64,000 nt of DNA from Actinomycetes bacterium (GCA_023460975.1 JAEWOG010000045.1:62001-126000), one strand, 5' to 3'; counted from the stretch's first letter, positions 49,869 through 59,232 are shown. The notes: a model not told the origin generated them from the sequence alone. Numbers and translations: made by a program.

Positions 49869-51121
49869 GCCGACGCCACCAGGATCACGCCCGCCAGGCC
49901 CTCAAGGAACGTGCCGACCGTGAGGGCGGCGAGGATCAGCTTGGGCTTGGACACCGGGATGCTGCCCATCGTCTCCCCCGTACGGCCGTTGACCGCGATG
50001 TAGTGCAGGAGCCCGTTGCTCTCCTGACGGTACGAGTACAGCCACACCGGTAGGTACATGGCGACCCACCGCGAACCGCCGACATCGATCTTCTCGCCCT
50101 GCCACCGCACGCCGCGGTCGAAGACTCGCAGGGAGTCCTCCACTCGGGAACGGCCGATGGAGAGCAACTGGCCCTCCAGGACCGGCTTGAGCCCCTCGAC
50201 GTCCAGGTCGCGCTTCTCGCTGCTGAAGCCGACGAGGTAGCTGGAGTTCCACTTCACCGCGTTCTTGGTGTCGAACGGCAGGATCGTGTTGATGATGTTG
50301 TTGGTGTTCTGGTCACCCATCGACGCCCGCTCGGAGGATCCCTCCAGCGTCAGGTCGTCGACGGTGAAGCGCACCGAACGATCCACCTCGTACACGTCGG
50401 CCGCGTAGAAGGTCACGGAGTCCTCGCCGCGCTTCTCCGTCCACCGACGCGTCTGCACCTCGCCCATGCCCCGGTAGTGCGACTCGGCGTGCGCATCGAC
50501 CACGAGGTAGGGGAGGTAGACGCCGAAGACGTTCTCCGGAGTGAACTCCTGCTTGAACTTCTTGAGGGCGAACAGCCGGCGCTTGGAGGCGAACTCGCGG
50601 ATCTTGGCGATCGCCTCCTCCTTGGTGAGGCGGAAGGGGAGCACAGCATCCGGCACTGCCCCGTTGGGGATCTGCCGGTTGACGTTGAGCGTGTGACGAC
50701 ACCAGTGGCACCGGGCGTTGAGCGCGTGCGCCGTGTCGACCACGACCTCGGCGCCGCACGCCTCGCACTTGAACGTCAGGACGTTGTCGGCGTCCTGGGC
50801 GATCGCCTGGGCACCCGACGCGATGACCGTGCCGTCGAGCTCGTGGATGCCGACCCCGAGGCCGAACTCCTCCTCGACCCGCTCCTCCTGCCACTCGTTG
50901 CGGCAGAACAGGCAGATGAGCATGCCCGTGCTGCCGCGCAGCCTGACATCGGTCGAACCACACTTCGGGCAGGCGTTCAGGCCGTCCTTCAGTGACTCGT
51001 TGACCGTCTCGATGCTGGGCCCCGCCTCGGGCTCGGCGTTGGCGGCCGCCAACTCCTCCTCCAGCGAGAGTGGCGGTGAGTCGAACGTGGGCCGCTGGGG
51101 CTCGGGGGACTCGGTCGCCAT
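49865..51121 (-). CDS. TFIIB-type zinc-ribbon membrane-associated protein
   Basis: 418 residues. Two zinc ribbons: CPKCGSTDVRLRGSTGMLIC (~residues 51-70, completed by CRNEW) and CEACGAEVV...CHWC (~120-140). The central ~220 residues are mixed alpha/beta, and the C terminus ends with a hydrophobic helix (LILAALTVGTFLEGLAGVIL). Such proteins are often encoded beside SPFH proteins; role unknown, perhaps membrane stress. ATG 51121 is one base from the SPFH stop, so they are coupled. Confidence 0.78.
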   Translation of the reverse strand: MATESPEPQRPTFDSPPLSLEEELAAANAEPEAGPSIETVNESLKDGLNACPKCGSTDVRLRGSTGMLICLFCRNEWQEERVEEEFGLGVGIHELDGTVIASGAQAIAQDADNVLTFKCEACGAEVVVDTAHALNARCHWCRHTLNVNRQIPNGAVPDAVLPFRLTKEEAIAKIREFASKRRLFALKKFKQEFTPENVFGVYLPYLVVDAHAESHYRGMGEVQTRRWTEKRGEDSVTFYAADVYEVDRSVRFTVDDLTLEGSSERASMGDQNTNNIINTILPFDTKNAVKWNSSYLVGFSSEKRDLDVEGLKPVLEGQLLSIGRSRVEDSLRVFDRGVRWQGEKIDVGGSRWVAMYLPVWLYSYRQESNGLLHYIAVNGRTGETMGSIPVSKPKLILAALTVGTFLEGLAGVILVASA

Positions 51122-51122
51122 G

Positions 51123-52346
51123 TCAGAGACCAAGCGCCTTCGCCTTCGCAGCGTCGTAGTCGGCCTGCGTGATCAGCCCGGCGTCGAGCATGTCCTTGGC
51201 GCGCTTGAGGACCACCATCGGATCGTCGGCTGCGGGCGCGGCCGGAGCCGGGGCGGCAGCGGCGGGCGCGGGAGCGGGAGCGGCCGGTGCGGGCGCGGCG
51301 GCCGCAGGCGCGGGCTGGCCGGCCACAGGCTGCTGCAGCCCGCCGACGCCCATGCCACCGACGCCCATGCCCATGCCGATGAGTCCGCCAGGCCCGGCGT
51401 TCTCGCCGGCAGCCTCGATGCCGGCAGCCACGGAGGCCTGCAGGTTCGAGTTGCCGCGGGCACCGGACAGCGCGTCAGCACGCTGGACGTTCTTGAGCAG
51501 CTCGCGCGTGGTGGCGTCGTACTCGATGGAGACGATCGCGACCTTGACGATCTCCAGACCGCGATCGCTCCGCCAGCGGTAGTTCTCCTCGACGGCCGCC
51601 GACAGCGCCTGCGCGAAGCCGATCGAGTCCTGCTGGAGGCGTGCGATGCGGTTCCCCTTGGAGGGGTCGTTGGTGTAGAGCGAGAAGGCCGGCGCCAGCG
51701 AGCCCACGACCTCGTTGAACAGCTGCTCGCCGGCCGGGTTCTCGATGTCGGTGAAGTCGAACGTCGCGCGGCCACCGATCACCTCGGCGGGCATGTAGTT
51801 GCGCACGAAGGTCAGCGGGTCGGTGATCTTGAGCGTGTACGTGCCGCGCGTGATCGCACCGACCTGGGTGTTCAGGAAGGCGTCGTCCCAGTAGATCTCG
51901 GACTGCGTGCCGAACCGGTTGTTGGGCAGCTCCTTGAGCGAGACGAAGATCGCCGTCTGCTGGGCCGACGGGCGGCCGCCGAACTTGAACCGCTCCCAGC
52001 TCTGCTTGACGATCGAGCCGAACAGGCCATCGCCGGCGAAGATCGACTGCGAGGCGGGATCCTCCGAGTCCCAGATGTAGCCGCCCGGCTCAGCCGCAAA
52101 GCCCGTGAACGCGCCGTCCTGGATCAGGATCAAGCCGTATCCCTCGGGGACGATGATCTTGGAGCCGTTGGTGATGACGCCCTCGGAGCCGCTCGTGTTG
52201 CTGCCTCGGCCCGCGTTCTTGCCCTTCGCCACGGCAGGGAACACCGCCACCGTGGAGCTCACCCCGTCCGGGACGCCGTAGAAGTCGAGCCACTGGTCGC
52301 CGAGGGTGCCGCCGATCGCGCCGGCTGCCGCCTGAATGAGTCCCAC
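51123..52346 (-). CDS. SPFH/band-7 domain protein with C-terminal SHOCT motif
   Basis: 407 residues. An SPFH (stomatin/flotillin-like) domain occupies ~residues 55-270 (VPEGYGLILIQDGAF, then VGAITRGTYTLKITDP and VKVAIVSIEYDATTRELL). A Pro/Ala linker (~330-368) leads to a SHOCT motif (DDPMVVLKRAKDMLDAGLIT) at the end, which promotes oligomerisation. It probably builds membrane-associated scaffolds. GTG 52346 is preceded by AAGGAG. Head of a three-gene operon. Confidence 0.82.
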   Translation of the reverse strand: MGLIQAAAGAIGGTLGDQWLDFYGVPDGVSSTVAVFPAVAKGKNAGRGSNTSGSEGVITNGSKIIVPEGYGLILIQDGAFTGFAAEPGGYIWDSEDPASQSIFAGDGLFGSIVKQSWERFKFGGRPSAQQTAIFVSLKELPNNRFGTQSEIYWDDAFLNTQVGAITRGTYTLKITDPLTFVRNYMPAEVIGGRATFDFTDIENPAGEQLFNEVVGSLAPAFSLYTNDPSKGNRIARLQQDSIGFAQALSAAVEENYRWRSDRGLEIVKVAIVSIEYDATTRELLKNVQRADALSGARGNSNLQASVAAGIEAAGENAGPGGLIGMGMGVGGMGVGGLQQPVAGQPAPAAAAPAPAAPAPAPAAAAPAPAAPAADDPMVVLKRAKDMLDAGLITQADYDAAKAKALGL

Positions 52347-52509
52347 TTGTCCTGCTCCTTCGTCTGAGGCGTACTGCATCTGAGGTGCCTGTGCCTGCGC
52401 GAGACGACGTGCCCCCGTCAGGCTCCTTCCAACCTAGTGGGCGATGCCCACGCTGGCACGACTTTGGACGCGCCGACCTGCCGCTGGGATCCCTCGGCCC
52501 GCGTTGCGC

Positions 52510-54630
52510 TCAGGCCTGCACAGCCAGTGTCAGCGGCAGGACCGCTGCCGCACCGGCCGCGATGATGTCGTGCGCCCCGAGTGTCAGAGTCCACCCGGTG
52601 CCCACAAGATCGTCGACCAACAGCACCCGCTGGCCGTCCAGAGAGCCGGGCGCGTACGCCAGCCTGGTGCGGCGGCGTACGGCCGAGACCCGGTGCGCGG
52701 AGTTGGCCGCCCCGGCACCGGGCGGCACGTCAGGGTCCGCGATGCCGAGCGTGCCGAACAGCGGGACCCCCAGGTAGCGGGACAGGCCGTCAGCCAGATC
52801 ACGCACCAGGACGGATCGACGCTGGGACTCCACGAACACAATGCCGTCGACCGCCGGACGCCACTGGCCGAGCACCGTGACGACGGCCTGGACCAGCGGC
52901 ACCGGCACGGGCCCGTCGGGCGTGTCGTCGCGCAGGAGCTCGCGCAACTGCTGGCCGTATCCCAAGTCGGTGAGGCGTGCCACGGCTCGGCCCTGCTCGG
53001 CCGGCGTGGCGATGCGCCCCTTGAGGTCGAGCCCCAGCGTCGCCAGCCCGCTGGGCCACATCTTGCGTGGCTCCACGTCCACGCCTGGGCGCGCCAGCCG
53101 GTCGTGCGCCGCGGCCACGGCCGCCTCGGACACCTGCGTCGACAGCGACAGCCCACCGCAGTTGTCGCAGCGCCCACAGTCGGCGGCGTGGGGATCGTCG
53201 AGCTGCTCGCGCAGGAACCGCATCCGGCAGCCGTCGGTGTCGAGGTAGGCGAGCATCGCGGCCTGCTCACGCTCGCGCGCCTCGCGCACCCGGGCGTAGC
53301 GCTCCTCGTCGTAGGACCACGGCTGCCCCGTGGACTCCCACCCTCCGCGCACCCGACGCACCGCACCGTCGACGTCGAGCACCTTGAGCATCGTCTCGAG
53401 GCGGTTGCGCGAGAGGTCCACGTACGTCTCGAGGGCGGCCGTGCTCAGCATGCCCTGCTCGGCCAGCACCGCGAGGGTGTCGCGGACCAGGCGCTCGGGA
53501 GGAAAGGCCAGCGAGGCGAAATATGCCCAGATGTCGCGGTCCTCGCGTTGCGGCAGGAGGACGACCGTCGCCTCGTCCGTGCCGCGCCCGGCACGTCCGA
53601 CCTGCTGGTAGTACGAAACTGGGGAGCTCGGGGCCCCCAGATTGACCACGAATCCGAGCGTCGCATCGAACCCCATGCCCAGTGCGCTGGTCGCGACCAG
53701 CGCCTTGACCCGACCCGAGAGGAGGTCGGCCTCGAGACGCTGCCGCTCCTCCGCCTCGGTCTGGCCCGAATAGGCCGCCACCTCGTGGCCGTGCTCACGC
53801 AGATGGGCCGCCACCTCCTGGGTCGCGGCCACCGTGAGGCAGTAGATGATGCCCGATCCCGGCTGCTCCGCCAGATGGTCTGCCAGCCAGGCCAGGCGCT
53901 GCTGCGCGGTGGCCAGGTGGACCACGCCCAGCCGCAGCGACTCCCGGTCCAGCGAGCCACGCAGGACCAACACCTCGGCCAGCGACCGCGATCCACTCAA
54001 CTGCTCCGCGACGTCGCCGGTCACCCGCTCGTTGGCCGTGGCCGTGGTCGCCAGCACCCCGATGCCCTCGGGAAGCTCGTCGAGCAACGTGCGGATGCGG
54101 CGGTAGTCGGGGCGGAAGTCGTGACCCCAGTCGGAGATGCAGTGCGCCTCGTCGACCACCAGCAGCCCGCAGGTCGCGGCCAACCGAGGCAGCACCTCGT
54201 CGCGGAAGCCCGGGTTGTTGAGTCGCTCCGGGCTGACCAGGAGCACGTCGACCTCCCCAGCCCGGATCGCGTCGTGGATCGGCTCCCAGGAATCGGCGTT
54301 GGTCGAGTTGATCGTCACCGCGCGGATGCCTGCACGCTCCGCGGCGGCGATCTGGTTGCGCATCAGGGCCAGGAGTGGGGACACGATCACTGTCGGACCG
54401 GCGCCCTGGGCGCGCAGCAGCAGCGTCGCGACGAAGTAGACCGCCGACTTGCCCCACCCCGTGCGCTGGACCACGAGCGCCCTGCGGCGGTCCACCGCCA
54501 GGGCCTCGATCGCGCTCCACTGGTCATCGCGCAGCCGGGCATCGGGCCTGCCCACGAGCGCCTGCAGGTGGCCTTCCGCGGCCGCGCGCACGGCCGTACG
54601 GTCAGTGAGATCTGCCCCGGAACTGGTCAT
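52510..54630 (-). CDS. recQ: RecQ-type helicase fused to phosphoribosyltransferase-like domain
   Basis: 706 residues. RecQ core: RTGWGKSAVYF (Walker A, ~54-64), VVDEAHCISDWGHDFRPDY (DEAH and aromatic loop, ~155-173), helicase C with YYQQVGRAGRG (~336-346), and zinc-binding Cys residues (CRMRF ... CGRCDNC, ~470-491). From ~residue 590 a PRTase-like fold ends with LLVDDLVGTGWTLTLGA (~670-686), a PRPP-loop signature. It unwinds DNA 3' to 5' in recombination repair; the added domain may bind a nucleotide. Such fusions are known in actinobacteria. Confidence 0.85.
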   Translation of the reverse strand: MTSSGADLTDRTAVRAAAEGHLQALVGRPDARLRDDQWSAIEALAVDRRRALVVQRTGWGKSAVYFVATLLLRAQGAGPTVIVSPLLALMRNQIAAAERAGIRAVTINSTNADSWEPIHDAIRAGEVDVLLVSPERLNNPGFRDEVLPRLAATCGLLVVDEAHCISDWGHDFRPDYRRIRTLLDELPEGIGVLATTATANERVTGDVAEQLSGSRSLAEVLVLRGSLDRESLRLGVVHLATAQQRLAWLADHLAEQPGSGIIYCLTVAATQEVAAHLREHGHEVAAYSGQTEAEERQRLEADLLSGRVKALVATSALGMGFDATLGFVVNLGAPSSPVSYYQQVGRAGRGTDEATVVLLPQREDRDIWAYFASLAFPPERLVRDTLAVLAEQGMLSTAALETYVDLSRNRLETMLKVLDVDGAVRRVRGGWESTGQPWSYDEERYARVREAREREQAAMLAYLDTDGCRMRFLREQLDDPHAADCGRCDNCGGLSLSTQVSEAAVAAAHDRLARPGVDVEPRKMWPSGLATLGLDLKGRIATPAEQGRAVARLTDLGYGQQLRELLRDDTPDGPVPVPLVQAVVTVLGQWRPAVDGIVFVESQRRSVLVRDLADGLSRYLGVPLFGTLGIADPDVPPGAGAANSAHRVSAVRRRTRLAYAPGSLDGQRVLLVDDLVGTGWTLTLGAHDIIAAGAAAVLPLTLAVQA

Positions 54631-54708
54631 GGTCGCCAGTGTGCCAACCCACACTGACAACGTTCCGCTCGGCCAGACCGTGCGCCGATTCCCGACTAGG
54701 ATTTCGGC

Positions 54709-55242
54709 ATGGATCTCGGACCCGCGACGCTGCGCCCGCGCCACCAGATCCACACCGCCGCCGCCGTGGCGTGGGCGCTCGGGATCGCGGCCACCGTCAC
54801 CGCATGGGTGATGCTGGACTCCTACCGCGTGTTCGTCACGGTGATCCTCACCCTCTTCATGGTGCTGACCCCCGCCTGGGTCGTCTGGACGCACGCGACC
54901 CAGCGCATCGTCGTCCACCCCGACCGCATCGAGGTCCGCGGCCCGCGAGGTGTTCGCCGCACCCTGGCCTACGCCAATCTGCGCGAGGTCCTGCCCATGC
55001 ACGTGGGCAAGGCGAGCCACACCGGCGCGTCGTCGCTGGTGCGCGCCGTGCAGCTCAGCGGCACCACCACCAAGGGGCGCCGCTCCTTGCTCCGCATGAG
55101 CACCGCGATGCAGGAGTCGATCGCTCCGGTCCTGCTCGCCCTGGCGCCGGTCGTCGAGGCACGCCCCGACCTGCTCCCCCACAGCGAGGCCGAGACGCTG
55201 TTCGGCCTCTTCCTCGCCGACGCGCAGGCCGAAGCCCGCTGA
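54709..55242 (+). CDS. Two-helix membrane protein with PH-like domain (paralogue of 49026)
   Basis: 177 residues. Two membrane segments (~17-36 and ~40-62) precede a PH-like domain (RIVVHPDRIEVRGPRG...). Same length and order as the product of 49026-49559, 5 kb away, pointing to duplication. TAGGAT is six bases before ATG 54709. Function unknown. Confidence 0.65.
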   Translation: MDLGPATLRPRHQIHTAAAVAWALGIAATVTAWVMLDSYRVFVTVILTLFMVLTPAWVVWTHATQRIVVHPDRIEVRGPRGVRRTLAYANLREVLPMHVGKASHTGASSLVRAVQLSGTTTKGRRSLLRMSTAMQESIAPVLLALAPVVEARPDLLPHSEAETLFGLFLADAQAEAR

Positions 55243-55260
55243 GACGGTCCAGCGTCGACC

Positions 55261-55566
55261 TCAGTGGCCGGCGCGAGGCTCCCGTCCGAGTCGCTGCAGC
55301 GCCGCCTCGTGCACGGCGACGACCTCGTGGCGGATCTGCACTCGCTCGCTGATCGACCCACTCGGCCACGCCACACGCACCTCGTGCTCCACACCGTCGA
55401 CGAGCGCGACGTACGTCCCCACCTCGCCGTCGAGGTCGCTCATCCGCGCGGAGGAGGCCCCCGGCTGGCCGTACGCGTGGACGATGTCGAGGCAGTCGTC
55501 GGTGTGGTCGTCGTTCATGTGGGCCAGGACGGCGGTGACGACGGCGTCGTCGAAGCGGAAGGTCAC
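55261..55566 (-). CDS. DUF2470 family protein
   Basis: 101 residues. HMNDDHTDDCLDIV (~residues 16-29) is the typical DUF2470 opening, a domain also fused to pyridoxamine-oxidase-like haem-binding proteins. As a stand-alone it has no known reaction. Its ATG overlaps the comB stop by 4 nt, so it is the second gene of that operon. Confidence 0.8.
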   Translation of the reverse strand: MTFRFDDAVVTAVLAHMNDDHTDDCLDIVHAYGQPGASSARMSDLDGEVGTYVALVDGVEHEVRVAWPSGSISERVQIRHEVVAVHEAALQRLGREPRAGH

Positions 55567-56357
55567 TCGGTCTCCTCAGTGGTGGCGTCCCTGAAGGACT
55601 CCTCGGTGAGCAACGGTACGACGGTCTCGACCGACAGGTGTGCGGCGAGGTCGACGTCCTCGCCGAAGCCGTTCTCGATCAGCTCGCGGCCCGACGAGCA
55701 CTCGCGCATCGCGGAAGGGAGGCGGTCGCGCACGCTCTCGAAGGCCGCTCGCGCAGCCGCGGCCTCCGGAGACAAGTCCCCCAGACCCGCCGCCACGAGT
55801 CCAGCCAGGATCGCGCCCGCGCCCCACAGGTCCTCGACGGCCGGACGCAGGGTGTCGTCACCCCAGCGCTCGCCCGCCGCAATCACCACGACGGAGCCAC
55901 CCCGCCACAGCCGGTGCGCCACCCACTGGGCCACCGCGTCCGCGTTGCGCAGCGCACCTCCCACGACCTCGCGACTCGATGTGCTCAGGGCGAAGGAGAT
56001 CGAGGAGCCGTTGGGGCTCGGCAGGACCAGGCGTTCGATCCCCTCGGTGGCCAGCAGCGTGGCCGGGGACAACGACACATGCCGCTTGTCCTTGCGGGCC
56101 AACGCCTCGAACCGGCCCACCGCCAGCGTCGCACCGTGCCGTACGGCGTGCTCGGCCGCCCGGGAGTCACGCCACTCGTACGGGAACACCTCGATGCCCC
56201 GGGCCAGGGCCACGCTCAGCGTCGTCGTGAAGGACAGGACGTCGACGACCACCGCGATGTCCGCAGGCACCGCCAGCGCTCCCGTGGGACCCCACTCGAA
56301 GCGCACGCGGTGGTGGGACTGGTCGTACGGAGTCGGCTCGTTCCCGGCCTCGATCAC
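55563..56357 (-). CDS. comB: 2-phosphosulfolactate phosphatase-family protein (ComB-like)
   Basis: 264 residues. VVDVLSFTTTLSVALARG (~residues 37-54) and the late VIAAGERWGDD (~157-167) are the ComB-family blocks; members dephosphorylate 2-phosphosulfolactate in sulfolactate or coenzyme M synthesis. Actinobacteria lack coenzyme M, so the physiological substrate may differ. It is followed by a coupled DUF2470 gene. Confidence 0.85.
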   Translation of the reverse strand: MIEAGNEPTPYDQSHHRVRFEWGPTGALAVPADIAVVVDVLSFTTTLSVALARGIEVFPYEWRDSRAAEHAVRHGATLAVGRFEALARKDKRHVSLSPATLLATEGIERLVLPSPNGSSISFALSTSSREVVGGALRNADAVAQWVAHRLWRGGSVVVIAAGERWGDDTLRPAVEDLWGAGAILAGLVAAGLGDLSPEAAAARAAFESVRDRLPSAMRECSSGRELIENGFGEDVDLAAHLSVETVVPLLTEESFRDATTEETE

Positions 56358-56414
56358 GGACGTCTCCCCTCGACGCGACCGAGCGGTCGCGCCTGGTGTG
56401 GCGGTGCCGGCAGG

Positions 56415-56879
56415 TCAGTCCGCGGCGTTCGGGATGACGAGGACCGGGATCCGCGCGTGGCGCAGCACCTGGTCGGCCGTCGATCCGAGCAGGAGCCCCT
56501 TGAAGCCGCCGCTGCCCCGCGTCCCGACCACCAGCATCTCGGCGCCCACCGACGCCTCGATCAGTGCCTCGGACGACTGGCCGCGCACCGCGTGGGGGAC
56601 GACCTCGAGACCCTCGGGCAGGGTGAGCAGCCCGACGTGCGCGGTGAGCTCGTCGATGACGGCCTTCTCGAACTCCTCGTTCGACGGGACGTAGCCCGGG
56701 CCCGCGTCGGCGGGGCGAGGAGCCGTACGCAGGCTCCACACCCGGACGACATGCAGCGGCACGCCCAGACGCCCCGCGAGATCCGCCGCCTTCTGGACGG
56801 CGACACCCGCCAGGACAGAGCCGTCATGGCCCGCCACGATGCCGGAGGTGATGGGGGCCTCAGCGCTCTGCGTCGTCAT
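56415..56879 (-). CDS. Universal stress protein
   Basis: 154 residues, UspA fold. AGHDGSVLAG (~residues 16-25) and the ATP-binding motif VVGTRGSGGFKGLLLGST (~116-133; G2xG9xG(S/T) type) are intact, so ATP binding is expected. Leaderless start: TAAACT (56886-56891) is six bases before ATG 56879. Confidence 0.9.
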   Translation of the reverse strand: MTTQSAEAPITSGIVAGHDGSVLAGVAVQKAADLAGRLGVPLHVVRVWSLRTAPRPADAGPGYVPSNEEFEKAVIDELTAHVGLLTLPEGLEVVPHAVRGQSSEALIEASVGAEMLVVGTRGSGGFKGLLLGSTADQVLRHARIPVLVIPNAAD

Positions 56880-56927
56880 GCCCCCAGTTTAGGGGGGTCC
56901 CGGGCGCCACCCCTTCCGACCGCTGGT

Positions 56928-57160
56928 CGAGCCCCCTCGCCCCTGGTTTCGACAGGCTCAACCAGCGGGGCTGTCGCTGGTCGAGACCCGATCGCTGGTC
57001 GAGCTTGTCGAGGCCCCCCGCCCCGGTTTCGACAGGCTCAACCAGCGGGGCTGTCGCTTGGTTTCGACAAGCTCAACCGGCGGGGCTGTCGCTGGTCGAG
57101 CTTGTCGAGACCCCTCGCCTTGGCTTCGACAGGCTCAACCAGCGAGCGACAGGCTCACCC
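56928..57160. repeat. REP-like repeat cluster (at least six copies)
   Basis: Copies of GGTTTCGACAGGCTCAACC or its complement and close variants occur at 56945-56963, 56994-57013 (partial), 57025-57043, 57060-57078, 57094-57112 and 57122-57140, alternating in orientation and separated by CAGCGGGGCTGTCGC-like linkers. The cluster fills the gap between the stress-protein promoter and the 3' end of the M13 peptidase gene. Confidence 0.8.
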
Positions 57161-57168
57161 TGCGGATG

Positions 57169-59121
57169 TCACCAGATCCGGACGCGCTCGTCGGGCTCGA
57201 GCCACAGGCCGTCGCCCGGGGCGGTGGCGAAGGCGTCGTGGAACTCGTCGAGGTTGCGCACGATGTTGGCGCGGAACTCGTTGGGGCTGTGCGGGTCGAT
57301 CGTCAGCAGCTGGAGCTCCTGCTCCTTGCGACGCTTGGATCGCCAGCAGTTCGACCAGTTCTTGAAGAGGTCGCGGCGCTGCTCGAGGGTGGCCTGGGGC
57401 ACGGCGAGCAGGAACGCCGTGTGGGCGATGGTCAGCCCACCGAGGTCGCCGATGTTCTCGCCGACCGTGAGGGCGCCGTTGACGTGCTCGCCCGGCAGGT
57501 TGCGCGGCTCGAACGCGTCGTACTGGGAAATCAGGGCCTTCGACTTCTCCTCGAAGGCAGCCTTGTCGTCGGCGGTCCACCAGTCGTTGAGGTTGCCGGA
57601 GCCGTCGTACTGGGCGCCCTGGTCGTCGAAGCCGTGGCCGATCTCGTGGCCGATGACCGCGCCGATGCCGCCGTAGTTCTCCTCCGGCGTCGCGTCGGGG
57701 CTGAAGAACGGCGCCTGCAGGATCCCCGCCGGGAAGCAGATCTCGTTGGTGCCGGGGTTGTAGTACGCGTTGACCGTCTGCGGCAGCATGAACCACTCGT
57801 CGCGGTCGACCGGGCCACCCAGCTTGGCGAGCTCGCGGGCCGTCTCGAAGCGGCTGGTGGCCACCACGTTGCCGAACAGGTCGGACGGGTCGACCTCGAG
57901 GGCCGAGTAGTCGCGGAACTTCTCGGGGTAGCCGATCTTGGGACGGAAGGAGTCGAGCTTGTCGTAGGCCCGCTCCTTGGTCTCCTCGCCCATCCACTCC
58001 AGTGCCTCGATCGAGACGCGGTAGGCCTTGAGCAGGTTGGCCACCAGCTCGTCCATCTGAGCCTTCGCAGCCGGCGGGAAGTGGCGCGCCACGTAGTGCT
58101 TGCCGACCGCCTCGCCCATGGCTCCCTCGACCAGGGCGACGCCGCGCTTCCAGCGCTCGCGCAGCTCGGGGGTGCCGTTGAGGGTGCGGCCGTAGAAGTC
58201 GAAGTTGGTCTCGACGAACTCGTCGGAGAGGTATGCCGCAGCGCCGCGCAGCACCTTGAAGCGCAGCAGCTCGCGCCAGTCGGCGATGTCGAACTCGCCG
58301 AGCACCGTCGACAGGTGGGCGAGGTAGGACGGCTGCCGCACGCACGACTCGGCCAGCGTGGCCTCGTTGCCGCCCAGCCGCTCGACCCACAGGTCCCAGT
58401 CGAAGGCGCCGGCGAGCTCCTTGAGCTCTGCGAGCGTGGTCAGGTTGTAGGTCTTCTGGACGTCGCGAGTCTCGGCGCGCTCCCAGTGGCCCTCGGCGAG
58501 GCGGGTCTCGACGCGCAGGATCGTCGCGGCCGCCTCGGCGGGCGAGGGGTGGCCCCCGAGCGTCAGCATCTTTGTGGCGTACGCGACGTAGGCCTCGCGG
58601 ATCTCGGCGAACTTCTCGTCGGAGTAGTACGTCTTGTCCGGCAGGCCGATGCCGCCCTGGGTGATGTGGAACAGGTAGCGGTCGGAGTTGCGGTCGTCGG
58701 TGTCGACGTACGACCCGAACAGCGCCCCGCCGCCCTCGCGCTCGAAGCTGCCGAGGAACTCCGCCATCTGGGTGAGGTCGCCGATGGCGTCGATCTCGGC
58801 GAGGCGCCCCTGCACCGGCGCGACACCGAGCGCGTTGATGCGCTCGGTGTCCATGAAGGAGCTGAACAGGTCGCCGATCTTGCGGGCCTCGACTGTGTCG
58901 GCGTCGTCACCACCGGCCCCCGCCTGCTCCGCGAGCTCGGAGATGATCACGCGGACCTGCTCCTCCGCGTTGTCGGCGAGGTCCACGAAGGAACCCGCCA
59001 CCGACCGGTCGGAGGGAATCTCCGTGTCGGCCAGCCAGCGGCCGTTGACGTGTCCGAAGAGGTCGTCCTGGGGGCGGATGTCGAGGTCCATGCCCTCGCG
59101 CGCGTCGTCGAGAATGCTCAC
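57169..59121 (-). CDS. M13 (neprilysin-type) zinc metallopeptidase
   Basis: 650 residues, full-length PepO-like. Substrate-binding NAYYNP (~452), zinc motif HEIGHGFDDQGAQYDG (~492-507) and ENIGDLGGL (~556-564, third ligand Glu) are intact, and the C terminus ends in the usual Trp. There is no signal peptide or membrane anchor, so it is probably a cytosolic oligopeptidase. GTG 59121 has TAGGGT seven bases upstream; GTG 59145 is an alternative. Confidence 0.92.
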   Translation of the reverse strand: MSILDDAREGMDLDIRPQDDLFGHVNGRWLADTEIPSDRSVAGSFVDLADNAEEQVRVIISELAEQAGAGGDDADTVEARKIGDLFSSFMDTERINALGVAPVQGRLAEIDAIGDLTQMAEFLGSFEREGGGALFGSYVDTDDRNSDRYLFHITQGGIGLPDKTYYSDEKFAEIREAYVAYATKMLTLGGHPSPAEAAATILRVETRLAEGHWERAETRDVQKTYNLTTLAELKELAGAFDWDLWVERLGGNEATLAESCVRQPSYLAHLSTVLGEFDIADWRELLRFKVLRGAAAYLSDEFVETNFDFYGRTLNGTPELRERWKRGVALVEGAMGEAVGKHYVARHFPPAAKAQMDELVANLLKAYRVSIEALEWMGEETKERAYDKLDSFRPKIGYPEKFRDYSALEVDPSDLFGNVVATSRFETARELAKLGGPVDRDEWFMLPQTVNAYYNPGTNEICFPAGILQAPFFSPDATPEENYGGIGAVIGHEIGHGFDDQGAQYDGSGNLNDWWTADDKAAFEEKSKALISQYDAFEPRNLPGEHVNGALTVGENIGDLGGLTIAHTAFLLAVPQATLEQRRDLFKNWSNCWRSKRRKEQELQLLTIDPHSPNEFRANIVRNLDEFHDAFATAPGDGLWLEPDERVRIW

Positions 59122-59232
59122 GGGAGCGACCCTAACCCCGCCCACCTACAACCTGCCCTCGTCGGGACCGGCATAGGATCACGGGCGTCGGCGACGACCG
59201 TTCGCCGGAAGCCGTCCTCAGGGGGAATTCGC

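Noticed and set aside
52444..54657. 737-codon plus-strand frame antisense to the RecQ gene
   Set aside because: Shadow frame without domains; RecQ motifs are complete on the other strand.
57058..59232. In-frame upstream extension of the secreted propeller protein
   Set aside because: The extension is antisense to the M13 peptidase; the signal peptide and ribosome-binding site define ATG 59233 as the start.
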